Of a stretch of DNA of 64,000 bases, positions 9,464 through 17,998 are shown piece after piece. The position numbers were made by a program, and so were the translations under genes. Location: contig NZ_CP055153.1 in the NCBI RefSeq assembly GCF_014075995.1, forward strand, positions 2,294,001 through 2,358,000, read 5' to 3'. The first letter of the stretch is position 1, and each line of letters opens with the position of its first letter. The notes beneath the pieces were generated by a model that was not told the DNA's origin, did no database searches, and saw nothing but the letters and a program-made list of their open reading frames with translations. Origin of the DNA: Adhaeribacter radiodurans (GTDB lineage: Bacteria; Bacteroidota; Bacteroidia; Cytophagales; Hymenobacteraceae).

Positions 9464-9621
9464 GCAGATTATATTGCTTCCCATTTTAAGTGATGGGTGA
9501 TATCTGATATCCTTTAGTAATCCCTTCATAAATTAAACACTAATTCAAAATTGTTATTTCGTAAAAATCATTTCCGGAATAACTAATACGTACCTACTTC
9601 ATTGTATCAACCCTTATTTTG

Positions 9622-10620
9622 ATGAGAAATACTTTACTATGCTGTGATTGGGGCACGTCTAGTTTGCGATTAAGTTTGGTAAATACCCAGAAGTTGCAGG
9701 TCATAGACGAAGTTTCGGGCCAAGAAGGAATTGCCAGCACCTATAATGCCTGGAAAGAGGGAACAGAAAAAAAAATAGCTCAGAAAGAATTCTTTCAGCA
9801 GATATTGCAGCAACAAATTAATGTTTTAGCTACTAAACGGGGCATTGATTTGAATGGTATTCCGGTAGTATTATCAGGAATGGCATCTTCTTCCATTGGT
9901 TTGGAAGAGCTTGCTTATGCCGAAGTGCCCTTTGCCATTGACGGAAGCAAAGCTGCTGTACGATTATTTGAGAAACAACCTGAATTTCCGCACGAAACCG
10001 TGTTAATCTCAGGAGTACGGAACCACCGCGATGTGATGCGGGGCGAAGAAACCCAATTAATAGGCCTGGTAAACTTAATGGACTTGCCAGATAGCAGGGA
10101 AAAGGAAATTGTTTTTGTTTTTCCGGGTACACATTCCAAGCACATTCAAGTACGAGAGGGAGCGATCGTCGATTTTCAAACCTATATGACGGGTGAGATT
10201 TTTAATGTAGTGGCACAGAACAGTATTTTGAAAAATTCAATTGAAAGCCCCCTTCACGAAGAATTAACTGAAGAAGATTGGCAGGGCTTTAGTAAAGGAA
10301 TTCAGGAATCGGCGCAAGCAACCATTTTGCATACTTTATTTTCCGCCCGGACGAATCAACTATTTAACCGTCTCACTAAAACGCAAAACTTTTATTATTT
10401 AAGTGGCCTATTAATCGGTACTGAATTAAGAAGCTTACAACAAAGAATTAAGTCGCAAATAATTTTAAGTAGCGGAAGTAATCTGTATCCGTTTTACCAA
10501 AGAGCCATAGAAGAACTGCATTTAGCTGACCAAACCCTGTATGTTTCGCCAGAAATAATTGACAAAGCGGCCATGGTAGGGCAGGTGCGGATTTTTGAAC
10601 AACAGCTCACGCATTTCTGA
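9622..10620 (+). CDS. dgoK: 2-dehydro-3-deoxygalactonokinase
   Basis: DgoK phosphorylates 2-dehydro-3-deoxy-D-galactonate with ATP, giving the 6-phospho form that an aldolase splits. The ATG at 9622 is preferred to the TTG one codon upstream; it gives 332 residues. Family motifs are CCDWGTSSLRLSL (phosphate-binding N-terminus, residues 7-19), a VMRGEETQLIG block (138-148), PGTHSKH (168-174) and MTGE (189-192), followed by LSGLLIGTE. There is no signal peptide, so it is cytoplasmic, unlike the two dehydratases. It is divergent from lacI and followed 199 bp later by an MFS transporter. The aldolase that would complete the pathway is not in this window. Confidence 0.93.
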   Translation: MRNTLLCCDWGTSSLRLSLVNTQKLQVIDEVSGQEGIASTYNAWKEGTEKKIAQKEFFQQILQQQINVLATKRGIDLNGIPVVLSGMASSSIGLEELAYAEVPFAIDGSKAAVRLFEKQPEFPHETVLISGVRNHRDVMRGEETQLIGLVNLMDLPDSREKEIVFVFPGTHSKHIQVREGAIVDFQTYMTGEIFNVVAQNSILKNSIESPLHEELTEEDWQGFSKGIQESAQATILHTLFSARTNQLFNRLTKTQNFYYLSGLLIGTELRSLQQRIKSQIILSSGSNLYPFYQRAIEELHLADQTLYVSPEIIDKAAMVGQVRIFEQQLTHF

Positions 10621-10819
10621 TCAAGAATTTACTAAAATATCCTTTAATCCTGAATAGTATTTGCTGTAATTCTTATGGTGGCGGAAGTTTGTTGTAGATC
10701 AAAGAATAGCAAAAGCAAGTACGGTTTAAATAAGAATAAGATTAGATTTTTCGGATAATTAAGTTTTTTTGCCAGGAGAGTAAACTATTTCGCATTTAAA
10801 AAAGCCAGAACATACTTTT

Positions 10820-12124
10820 ATGTCGCGTACAAAAATTGGAAATTATCGATGGGTTGTAGTAGGATTATTATTTACGGCTACTACCATTAATTACCTGGAC
10901 CGCCAAATAATTGGTTTATTAAAGCCTACTCTCGAAAAAGAATTTAATTGGACCGAAACTGATTTTGCCCGCATTGTAATGGCATTTACAGCCGCTTACG
11001 CCATTGGACTTTTATTATCGGGGCGGATAATAGATAAAATTGGTACTAAGCTGGGTTATACCATTACCGTAGTGGTATGGAGCGCTGCGGCTATGTTGCA
11101 CGCCATTGCCAAAAGTGCGGTTGGTTTTGGCATAGCCCGGGTGGGTTTAGGAATTGGAGAAGCAGGTAATTTTCCGGCAGCTATGAAAGCCGTTGCCGAG
11201 TGGTTTCCGAAAAGCGAAAGAGCCAAAGCTACCGGTATTTTTAACGCTGGTACCAGCATTGGCGTAGTAATGGCCTTAATAATTGTACCCGGGATTTTAA
11301 AATATTATGGTTGGCAGGAAGTTTTCTGGATTACGGGGGCGCTAGGTTTTGTTTGGTTAATTTTCTGGTTAATTTTTTACGAAGTTCCAGCCCGGCAAAA
11401 ACGTTTATCTGCTTCGGAGTTAGAATACATTACCAATGGACAAGACCAGGAAACCAACATTCCAACTGATGGGAATTCTGTTAAATGGTTTAAATTATTT
11501 ACTTTCCCGCAAACCTGGGCGTTTATTACCGGTAAAGGTTTAATCGATCCTATATATTGGTTCTTTTTGTTCTGGTTACCTTCTTATTTTGCTTCCACAT
11601 TTAATTTAGATTTAAAAAAACCAAGTCTGCCCTTAATGATTATTTATGCCGCAACTACGGTGGGTAGCATTGGGGGTGGGTACTTTTCATCGTACCTGAT
11701 AAAAAGGGGAATGCCTACTTTAAAAGCCCGTAAAACTGCTTTATTTATTTTTGCAATTTTAGAAATTTCCATTATTCTGGCTCAGTTTGCAACGGATGTT
11801 TGGGTGGCCGTAGGATTAATTAGTTTAGCGGTAGCTGTACACCAAGCCTGGGCTACTAACGTTTTCACAACTGCTTCAGATATGTTTCCGAAAGAGGCAG
11901 TTAGTTCAGTAGTTGGTATTGGAGGAATGGCCGGAGCAGTAGGAGGTATCTTTTTCCCGATTCTGGTAGGATACTTACTCGATAGTTATAAAGCACAGGG
12001 TAATATTTCGGCTGGTTACAATTTATTATTTACTATTTGCGGCTTTACTTATTTAACTGCCTGGATTATCATTCATTTGCTCACCCGCAAAGCGAAAAAA
12101 GTAGAGGCGTATCAATTAGCGTAA
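10820..12124 (+). CDS. MFS transporter of the anion:cation symporter (ExuT/DgoT-like) type
   Basis: A 434-residue, roughly 12-helix major facilitator. The start of TM1 reads YRWVVVGLLFTATTINYLDRQIIG, and LGIGEAGNFPAAMKAVAEWFPKSERAKATG is the typical conserved loop of hexuronate/galactonate symporters (ACS family). The substrate should be a sugar acid: either an aldonate or hexuronate, or, given the apparently exported dehydratases, a 2-keto-3-deoxy acid. It follows dgoK on the same strand after a 199-bp gap. There may be a weak hairpin terminator about 90 bp beyond the stop. Confidence 0.88.
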   Translation: MSRTKIGNYRWVVVGLLFTATTINYLDRQIIGLLKPTLEKEFNWTETDFARIVMAFTAAYAIGLLLSGRIIDKIGTKLGYTITVVVWSAAAMLHAIAKSAVGFGIARVGLGIGEAGNFPAAMKAVAEWFPKSERAKATGIFNAGTSIGVVMALIIVPGILKYYGWQEVFWITGALGFVWLIFWLIFYEVPARQKRLSASELEYITNGQDQETNIPTDGNSVKWFKLFTFPQTWAFITGKGLIDPIYWFFLFWLPSYFASTFNLDLKKPSLPLMIIYAATTVGSIGGGYFSSYLIKRGMPTLKARKTALFIFAILEISIILAQFATDVWVAVGLISLAVAVHQAWATNVFTTASDMFPKEAVSSVVGIGGMAGAVGGIFFPILVGYLLDSYKAQGNISAGYNLLFTICGFTYLTAWIIIHLLTRKAKKVEAYQLA

Positions 12125-12214
12125 CAAGATTTTCATTGTCTTTTCTGATGGTTTTCTTTGGAGCCTGTGACTTTACTCCGGCTAAAGGCCGGAACCAGCA
12201 TCGGCTTTAATCTG

Positions 12215-12237
12215 CTGCTAAAAGAAAATTTTAGTAG
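12215..12237 (+). terminator. Possible terminator after the MFS gene
   Basis: CTGCTAAAA pairs with TTTTAGTAG around a 5-nt loop, with one G-T wobble, and is followed by a pyrimidine-rich stretch. It is 90 bp after the transporter stop. The stem is weak, so this is tentative. Confidence 0.35.
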
Positions 12238-12282
12238 TTTCTTCCTTTAGAAACTTATTAAAACGTTTATTTACTTTCATTA

Positions 12283-12497
12283 CCTAGAGCCTTTTCAAGT
12301 CTCCAAGCTGCGGTGCTAACTAGTTTGATGCTTCAAGTTTGCCTCATGGCCGGCGGGTCTCGTATGACTCTTTCGCGCGGTGTATCCCTCCTTTCCTCGC
12401 TCCGCTACGGAATGCCTCGTTCCTCAGCACCGGAAGTCTACAAGGCGCTCAATAGCCAAACTGGTGTCTGGTGCTAGTAGCTACCGCTTTTCTATTT
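12283..12497 (+). repeat. Dispersed ~215-bp repeat, copy A
   Basis: The segment from GAGCCTTTTCAAGTCTCCA through GCGGTGCTAACT, TTTGCCTCATGGCCGGCGGG, GGAATGCCTCGTTCCTC, AGCACCGGAA and AGCCAAACTGGTGTC to TGCTAGTAGCT is matched block by block at about 22046-22255 (same strand) and 22411-22627 (opposite strand). It is more GC-rich than its surroundings. No conserved reading frame runs through the three copies. Edges are approximate. Confidence 0.8.
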
Positions 12498-12569
12498 ACT
12501 TAGCTCAAATTCAATGTAATTTTAGTAAATAATTTACCTGGAACTTTCTTTTTCAAAATCATTATAGGC

Positions 12570-12625
12570 GTCATTTCGCAGGGAACTATTTAGCTACGTA
12601 GCCAAATAGGTTCCTGCGGAATGAC
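12570..12625. repeat. 56-bp imperfect palindrome (REP/MITE-like)
   Basis: The left arm starts GTCATTTCGCAGG and the right arm ends CCTGCGGAATGAC; the centre is TAGCTACGTAGCCA. The two arms pair nearly throughout with a few mismatches, making a long cruciform or RNA hairpin. Confidence 0.7.
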
Positions 12626-12691
12626 ACCGTGAATAAATTTTATAAATTCTAGCAGCTATAAAACAAACTGGCTTAGCCAAGTGCAATCATT

Positions 12692-12771
12692 GACGCTAAA
12701 CTGTTCGAGCGGTCAGCGAGTTTTTAGCGTCTTGACTTTTTTGGTTCTTTTTGTGTCAAGACAAAAAGAAC
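12692..12771. repeat. Two-part inverted-repeat module
   Basis: First part: GACGCTAAA (12692-12700) pairs with TTTAGCGTC (12723-12731). Second part: GTTCTTTTTGT (12744-12754) pairs perfectly with ACAAAAAGAAC (12761-12771) around the loop GTCAAG; that loop also pairs with CTTGAC at 12731-12736. These are alternative pairings. Confidence 0.65.
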
Positions 12772-12783
12772 AAGACCTAAACC

Positions 12784-12894
12784 ATGAAACAACTTCAATC
12801 AAAAACTAAAGCAACAGCCGCAACTATGGGAACGATAACCAGCAAAGCAACAGCCACTACGCATGCAAAAGCTGAAACCAAGAACTTGAAGTAG
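12784..12894 (+). CDS. Doubtful 36-residue Lys/Thr/Ala-rich ORF
   Basis: An ATG-to-TAG frame directly after the hairpin module encodes MKQLQSKTKATAATMG and continues with similar composition. It has no clear ribosome-binding site, no hydrophobic segment and no family I know. It is listed because of its position beside the module; it may be random. Confidence 0.15.
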   Translation: MKQLQSKTKATAATMGTITSKATATTHAKAETKNLK

Positions 12895-13046
12895 TATTGA
12901 AGTACTCACTAAGTAGCAGAAGTGTAGCAAAAATAAATGCACTTAAGCTGCTAAGTCTTAAATTTACCTACTATCAAAAAAAGTCTTCATCCGCAAAACC
13001 ATCTTCTAAGTTCAAAAAAATTTAAAAAATTTACTCGTTATACTAA

Positions 13047-13928
13047 ATGGCCAATTATAGAATTAAAGCAATTTCTACCTGTCTCGGGATGCTGTGTGCT
13101 GTAGCAGTTTCGGCGCAGAACCCAAAACCAAAAGCCACGAATCAACACGTGGTCTTTTTCGATGATTTTTCGGGTCCAAAACTGGACCGGTCTAAATGGA
13201 ATGTGATTGTAACCGGGTTTCACGTAAATAACGAACAACAAGCTTATGTAGACTCTTCGGCTACCATTTACATCTCTCATAAAGCGGAAGCTGCCGGAGC
13301 GAATAATGGGGTGCTGGTGATTGAACCTAAATACAGCCTGGGTTTTGTTACGAAAGATGGAAAGAAATTTGATTTTCTTTCCGGAAGATTGGATACCCGC
13401 AAAAAAGTGGAATTTCAGTACGGCACGGCGGCTGCCCGCATGAAGTTACCTGAGGGAGCGGGCTTTTGGCCCGCCTTTTGGGCCATGGGCGATGGAAGAT
13501 GGCCCGACATTGGAGAAATAGATATTATGGAAAACGTAGGTGAACCAGATTGGACGGGCGTAGCCTTACACGGTCCTGGTTATTCGGGTGAAACGCCGCT
13601 GGTAAACAAAGGCTTTCTAAAACGCGGCAATGATATAACCAAATGGCACGTTTATTCGGTAGATTGGACCAAAGATTCGTTAATATTTAAGGTAGATGAT
13701 GTAATTGTTTACCGCGCTACCCGGCCCATGGTAGAACATTACGGCAGATGGTCGTACGATAATCCGAAGTATTTAATTGTTAATCTGGCTTTAGGTGGTG
13801 CTTATCCTTTTAAAACCAATGGCGTGAAAAATCCCTATAATGGTATTCCGGAAACTACCGTTCAGAAGATAAAAGAGGGGAAAGGAAAAGTATTGGTAGA
13901 TTGGGTAAAAATAACAAAGCGGTTGTAA
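13047..13928 (+). CDS. Secreted glycoside hydrolase family 16 protein
   Basis: GH16 enzymes cleave beta-1,3/1,4-glucans or galactans by a retaining mechanism. The 293-residue protein has a signal peptide (cleavage near VSAQ, residue 24), then a GH16 jelly roll starting at VFFDDFSGPKLDRSKW. The catalytic motif is GEIDIMENVG, giving E157 as nucleophile, D159, and E162 as acid/base. GFWPAFWAMGDGRWPDIGEID and ALHGPGYSG are typical of laminarinase-like members, more than of agarases, which usually carry a different segment around the motif; this is an impression, not an alignment. It has no sorting domain or lipobox, so it is periplasmic or secreted. It is convergent with the membrane-bound LuxR-type regulator and sits downstream of the sugar-acid cluster, so it may feed the same locus. 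Confidence 0.9.
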   Translation: MANYRIKAISTCLGMLCAVAVSAQNPKPKATNQHVVFFDDFSGPKLDRSKWNVIVTGFHVNNEQQAYVDSSATIYISHKAEAAGANNGVLVIEPKYSLGFVTKDGKKFDFLSGRLDTRKKVEFQYGTAAARMKLPEGAGFWPAFWAMGDGRWPDIGEIDIMENVGEPDWTGVALHGPGYSGETPLVNKGFLKRGNDITKWHVYSVDWTKDSLIFKVDDVIVYRATRPMVEHYGRWSYDNPKYLIVNLALGGAYPFKTNGVKNPYNGIPETTVQKIKEGKGKVLVDWVKITKRL

Positions 13929-14077
13929 GGCTTAAATTTTATTTAAGGCTTTTTGTAAATATTATTCCGAAAGTAGCGCAAATAACTTTTAGTAAAGTGC
14001 TCAATTAGTATAATAAATTTAGACCTGGCTAGCCCATTAAACATTAGCTTTTACTAACTAAAAGTAAAGGCCATTGT

Positions 14078-17011
14078 TTAATACTTCAAAATAAATTCAG
14101 TTAGGTTTACCTCTTGCTCTAAGTTCATTTTCTTCCGGATCCGGTAGCGGCTGGTTTCCACTCCTCTTAAAGATAAATTGAGAAGAGAAGCAATTTCTTT
14201 ACTCGAAAGATTAAGACGTAGATAAGTACATAATTTAATATCCCGGTGGGTAAGCTGCGGATAATCATTTCGTAAGCGTTTTATAAAATCCTGGTGAATT
14301 TGGTTGAAGTGAACTTCGAATTGTTCCCAGTTATTTTCGAAGTTTATCTCTTCTTCCACCGACCGTAATAACTTTCGCATGTGGTGCAGCGCTTCTCCGT
14401 CGTTAATCCGGATCATGGTATCCTGTAATTGGTCCTTCAACCGGTGAATACTGTCTAAGCTTTGCGTTACGTGCATCGCCGACGAGGCTAATTCTTTATT
14501 CTTGTGGAGGAGTTCGTTTTCCAGTTTTTCATTATTCAGTTTAATTATTTCTTTTTCGGCTTTTAATACTTGCTCGGCGTGTTGCGCTTCTTGTAATTTT
14601 AAAGCCTTGTCTTGTTCCTGTCGCAACCTTTCTCTTTCTATTATTTCTTGTTGTTTAATAAATTTTCTGAGCAATAAAATTAGTAAGAAAGCAAAAATAA
14701 CATAAAAAATGTACGCCCAAATAGTTCGGTACCAGGGCGGGGCAACGGTAAAGGTATAAGTAGCTTCGGAACTGGTTTTATGGTAAATATCCTGGCCGCG
14801 CACATGAAATACATAAGTTCCCTCCATTAAATTGGTATACTCTTTTTGGGAAGCTGGTGTCCACAAGGACCAATTGGGATCGTAGCCTTCCAAAAAGTAT
14901 TGATATTGCATTTTATTAGCTTCTTCGTAGGAAGTGGCGCTAAAAGTAAATCGTAACGAGTTTAATCGATATGGCAATTGTGGCGTTTTATTTGGCGGCT
15001 GAACGACCGTACTTACACCTTTTGCAAGGTAAGTTCCGCCAGATAGTAAAGAATCGCGGGAGCCAGCCGTTGTTTCTACTTTCCGGATTAAAGTAAGAAA
15101 TGATGGATCGGGTAATTTACCTTCCGGAAAAGCAGGGTTGTATAAAACAAATCCTTCGTTGGTGCCAATGAAAACAGTGGAGTCATTATAATGAGCAATA
15201 AGCTCAAACCGGGAAACTAACCGACCGGCCAGTTTATTAAAAGTTTTAATTTCGATTGTATAGGTGCCATCGCCCCGCTTTTGTAACACACCCATTTCAT
15301 CGCCCGCCGAAAACCAGATGTTACCTTCCCGATCTTGAATGAGCTTGCGGATATGAGTATTTTTATCAAAATATTTACTAAATTCTTCGTTTTCCTCAAA
15401 GCGATCCTTTTGTTTATTGTACTGATAAATTCCGCTTTCGCCGGTAAATACCAACTGGTTATTTATTTTAAACACATTTATAAATAAATTAGAAGGAAAG
15501 CCGTGGCGGTTATTATAAAATTTCAGGTTTTGTACTTTATCTAAACTTTCCGAAAGTTTTAATTTATAAATACCCTTATAAACATGCCCCACCCAAATAT
15601 TACCAAATTCGTCTTCTTCCATTACCCGCGATGATTCCTGGAAACCACTAATCTTGCGAACAAAAACTAATTTACCCGCTTCTTTTTTATACAATAAAAT
15701 GCCGGTGTACGTGCCCCCCAAAACATAGCCGGGTTTGGATTTCAACTCTAAAAATAGCCATAGGCCGGTATGGTCCGAAATTCGTACGGCTTTATTGTTC
15801 ATAATGGCAAAAGGGCCATTGTGGTGCGCTAACAATATTTGTCCGTTTATTAGCTGCAAGTTATTGACCTGCCCTTGAGTACCGGCCATAAGCTGGAAAG
15901 AAGAGCTGGCAAGAGGATTTTCGTTAGCCGCCCAATTTTTGTAATACAAACCATCGTTGGTACCTAAAAATAATTTACCGGCGTGTAACAACGAAGCATA
16001 ACCCGTACCCGGAACGCCGTTTTTCGCGTTAAACTGGGTAAAAGGAGAATTAATTTCTACGTAATCAATTCCATTGTTCAAGCCTAGCCATAGGTTACCA
16101 GCATTATCCTGGCAAATTTGCTGAATATGGTTGTTTTGTAATCCGTTTTCCCTGTTTAATAATTTTTGAGGATTCCCATTCTGATCTAATATCAGCAACC
16201 CACCCAACGTAGACCCAAAGGCATAGCCAATTGGCAGAGCAATAGCACAGTTAATACGATTTAATTTAAAAAAATCAGCAGCCGGAGTTGGCCATGATTT
16301 AAAGTCACTGTAATTATCGTAAACAAAAACGCCATTCTCTTGGGTAACCATTAAAATTCGGTTATTGGTAAAGGGCAGCATTTCTACTACAGTGTAGTTG
16401 CCCAATGGCTCGCTGTGCGGAATAAAAGTCGCCTGCTTGTTTTTGATTTCGTAAATACCTCTTCCGGGCACCTGAATGAATAATTGTTCCTGTACGTAAA
16501 ATAAGGAACCACTTAATCCACCCGGAATCGGGAATAAGTAAATTTTCCCGTTTCGGAATACATAAAACCCGGAACTGGTGCTAAAATAAACGCCCTCGTT
16601 GGTGGGGTAAATTTTCCAGACGTCCTCAAATTCTTTAAATTTGGCCGGAATCAATGGTTTTAAAGATACATATTGCATTTGCCCTTGCGCATCGGGCTGC
16701 AAATATCCAAAATCATTTTGACCGCCTACATATATCTGGCCTTTGTTATCTTTCGCCAATGAACGAACAATGGTTTTATTCGGCAGCTCTACTAATCGCC
16801 AATTATTTCCGTCAAATTCTAAAAAACCATAAGTGTTGCCAAAAAATAATACTCCCCGGTTATCCTGTACAATAGCGCCATTTAACGGAGAAGCCTTAAA
16901 ATTCTTTTGCGTATAGTTATTTATAAAGGGATTTCCCTCATTAGTAAGTTGAGCAAAAGCAGGTGTTATAAATAGGAGAACTTGAAAAATTAAAAATAGT
17001 ATTCTTAGCAC
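14078..17011 (-). CDS. Membrane-bound beta-propeller/Y_Y_Y sensor with LuxR-type HTH
   Basis: A 977-residue one-piece sensor and transcription regulator. Order: signal peptide (ends TPAFAQ, residue 21); two-bladed-propeller sensor of Reg_prop repeats (for example GNLWLGLNNGIDYVEIN, GNIWVGHVYKGIYKLK, GNIWFSAGDEMGV) to about residue 640; Y_Y_Y domain (LRFTFSATSY, YFLEGYDPNWSLWT, YTNLMEGTYVFHVRG) about 680-755; one membrane helix about 763-782; a long coiled coil about 783-880; and a C-terminal LuxR/GerE-type helix-turn-helix (YPQLTHRDIKLCTYLRLN, SSKEIASLLNLSLRGVETSR) about 915-965. There is no histidine kinase domain, so it differs from hybrid two-component systems and would act at the membrane or through released HTH. 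The gene converges with the GH16 gene. Its target is unknown. Confidence 0.88.
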   Translation of the reverse strand: MLRILFLIFQVLLFITPAFAQLTNEGNPFINNYTQKNFKASPLNGAIVQDNRGVLFFGNTYGFLEFDGNNWRLVELPNKTIVRSLAKDNKGQIYVGGQNDFGYLQPDAQGQMQYVSLKPLIPAKFKEFEDVWKIYPTNEGVYFSTSSGFYVFRNGKIYLFPIPGGLSGSLFYVQEQLFIQVPGRGIYEIKNKQATFIPHSEPLGNYTVVEMLPFTNNRILMVTQENGVFVYDNYSDFKSWPTPAADFFKLNRINCAIALPIGYAFGSTLGGLLILDQNGNPQKLLNRENGLQNNHIQQICQDNAGNLWLGLNNGIDYVEINSPFTQFNAKNGVPGTGYASLLHAGKLFLGTNDGLYYKNWAANENPLASSSFQLMAGTQGQVNNLQLINGQILLAHHNGPFAIMNNKAVRISDHTGLWLFLELKSKPGYVLGGTYTGILLYKKEAGKLVFVRKISGFQESSRVMEEDEFGNIWVGHVYKGIYKLKLSESLDKVQNLKFYNNRHGFPSNLFINVFKINNQLVFTGESGIYQYNKQKDRFEENEEFSKYFDKNTHIRKLIQDREGNIWFSAGDEMGVLQKRGDGTYTIEIKTFNKLAGRLVSRFELIAHYNDSTVFIGTNEGFVLYNPAFPEGKLPDPSFLTLIRKVETTAGSRDSLLSGGTYLAKGVSTVVQPPNKTPQLPYRLNSLRFTFSATSYEEANKMQYQYFLEGYDPNWSLWTPASQKEYTNLMEGTYVFHVRGQDIYHKTSSEATYTFTVAPPWYRTIWAYIFYVIFAFLLILLLRKFIKQQEIIERERLRQEQDKALKLQEAQHAEQVLKAEKEIIKLNNEKLENELLHKNKELASSAMHVTQSLDSIHRLKDQLQDTMIRINDGEALHHMRKLLRSVEEEINFENNWEQFEVHFNQIHQDFIKRLRNDYPQLTHRDIKLCTYLRLNLSSKEIASLLNLSLRGVETSRYRIRKKMNLEQEVNLTEFILKY

Positions 17012-17323
17012 TTACTTTAATCTAAATTCGATTTTACTATTTTATAAAAATAATGAGTTAAACTAACCTTTCCTCCGGATTAAGGTTATTTATAAAATTT
17101 AAAACGTAAGCAAAATTCGTCGGAGAAAAGAAGGTTCGATTGGTTTGAACGTAACAAAACAGGTCTGTTTATTTTTTATCCTGCTAAACAAATTTATTCT
17201 GGTTTCTTCACACTTTCAAGTTCTTGATTTTTGTAATTGCGCTAAATTTTTTTGGAAGATAAAGGTTTCAGAAATGATATGCTTACTTGTTTTAGCACCT
17301 GTTCAATTTAAAAATTGAATTAA

Positions 17324-17874
17324 ACATTCGCCAAGTTTCATCTTTATTTAATCCTGTTAAGTAGCCTGGCTTTTGTTAGTAGGCCTAAGCGTAATAGTAG
17401 TAAAATTCTAAGTGATTCTAGTAATGTGGCACATGAACAATTATTATTAAAAACGTCTCAAAACCAGTTACAACCAATACCAAAAGGTGAGATTTTGCGC
17501 TTTCGATTTAAAAACGCTGCTATATCTCCAGTTACTCGCTGTTGGTATAGGGCTTATATTCCAACGGTGTATATGACTGAAAATTCTGGCTGCTTGTACC
17601 ATTATTTAAATGGAATTCTATATAATGTGCCTAGAATAATGGACAGCCTGATTTCCCTTAAATAAATGTCCGTTATCTTGGGGCATTTTTAGAGCCGGGT
17701 GCTATTAAGCAAGAAGACAGCCCAGTAGTTCTCTATAACCGAAGCAACATATTTCATAAACTCAACGACCGGATTGCCCGATTTATTCTGGAAGAAATTT
17801 TGCCAGAAGTACAAAAGCAGAAAATAGGTAAAAGCAAGAAATTTGAATTTTCAGAAATGCAAATAATCGCCTGA
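17324..17874 (+). pseudogene. Decayed esterase (enterochelin/feruloyl esterase-like family)
   Basis: The frame from 17324 reads a signal-peptide-like stretch (FHLYLILLSSLAFVS) with no ATG, then PIPKGEILRFRF, RCWYRAYIPTVYMTE and VPRIMDSLISLK, and stops at 17665. A second frame (shifted by one base) continues VRYLGAFLEPGA, SPVVLYNRSNIFHKLNDR and IARFILEEILPEVQKQ and stops at 17872. In order these match the landmarks of exported alpha/beta-hydrolase esterases (PKGE, YWVYVPAQY, VFDNLI, FI-PG, RYARFLLEEILPEVEKQ). The protein ends before the GxSxG nucleophile region, so it is frameshifted, truncated and start-less. A short GTG-initiated frame from 17426 exists but is only part of it. Confidence 0.6.
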
Positions 17875-17998
17875 ACTGCCTTTTGTTCCGAAAATGCTCT
17901 ACTAATAAAGAGTCAATAAATTCAGTAAGTTTTGACAACAAGAATGCTTAAAACCTGAGTTGAAAGTTAAATCTATTATTTCCTTTAAGTCATTCTGG

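Larger units (their letters stand above)
9110..9621. other. Divergent lacI-dgoK control region
   Basis: This 512-bp, very AT-rich gap separates the divergent lacI and dgoK genes. It contains two operator-like sites (9151-9162 and 9452-9463). I see no gene and no terminator; it should hold the promoters in both directions. Confidence 0.65.
12125..13046. other. Repeat-rich intergenic region
   Basis: This 922-bp gap holds, in order: an imperfect hairpin (12215-12237), one copy of a dispersed repeat (about 12283-12497), a 56-bp imperfect palindrome (12570-12625), a two-part hairpin module (12692-12771), a 36-codon Lys/Thr/Ala-rich reading frame (12784-12894), and AT-rich sequence before the GH16 gene. 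There is no recognisable protein gene. Confidence 0.7.

Noticed and set aside
17426-17665. 79-codon GTG-initiated frame as an independent small gene
   Set aside because: It is better explained as part of a longer decayed esterase that begins upstream and continues in another frame.
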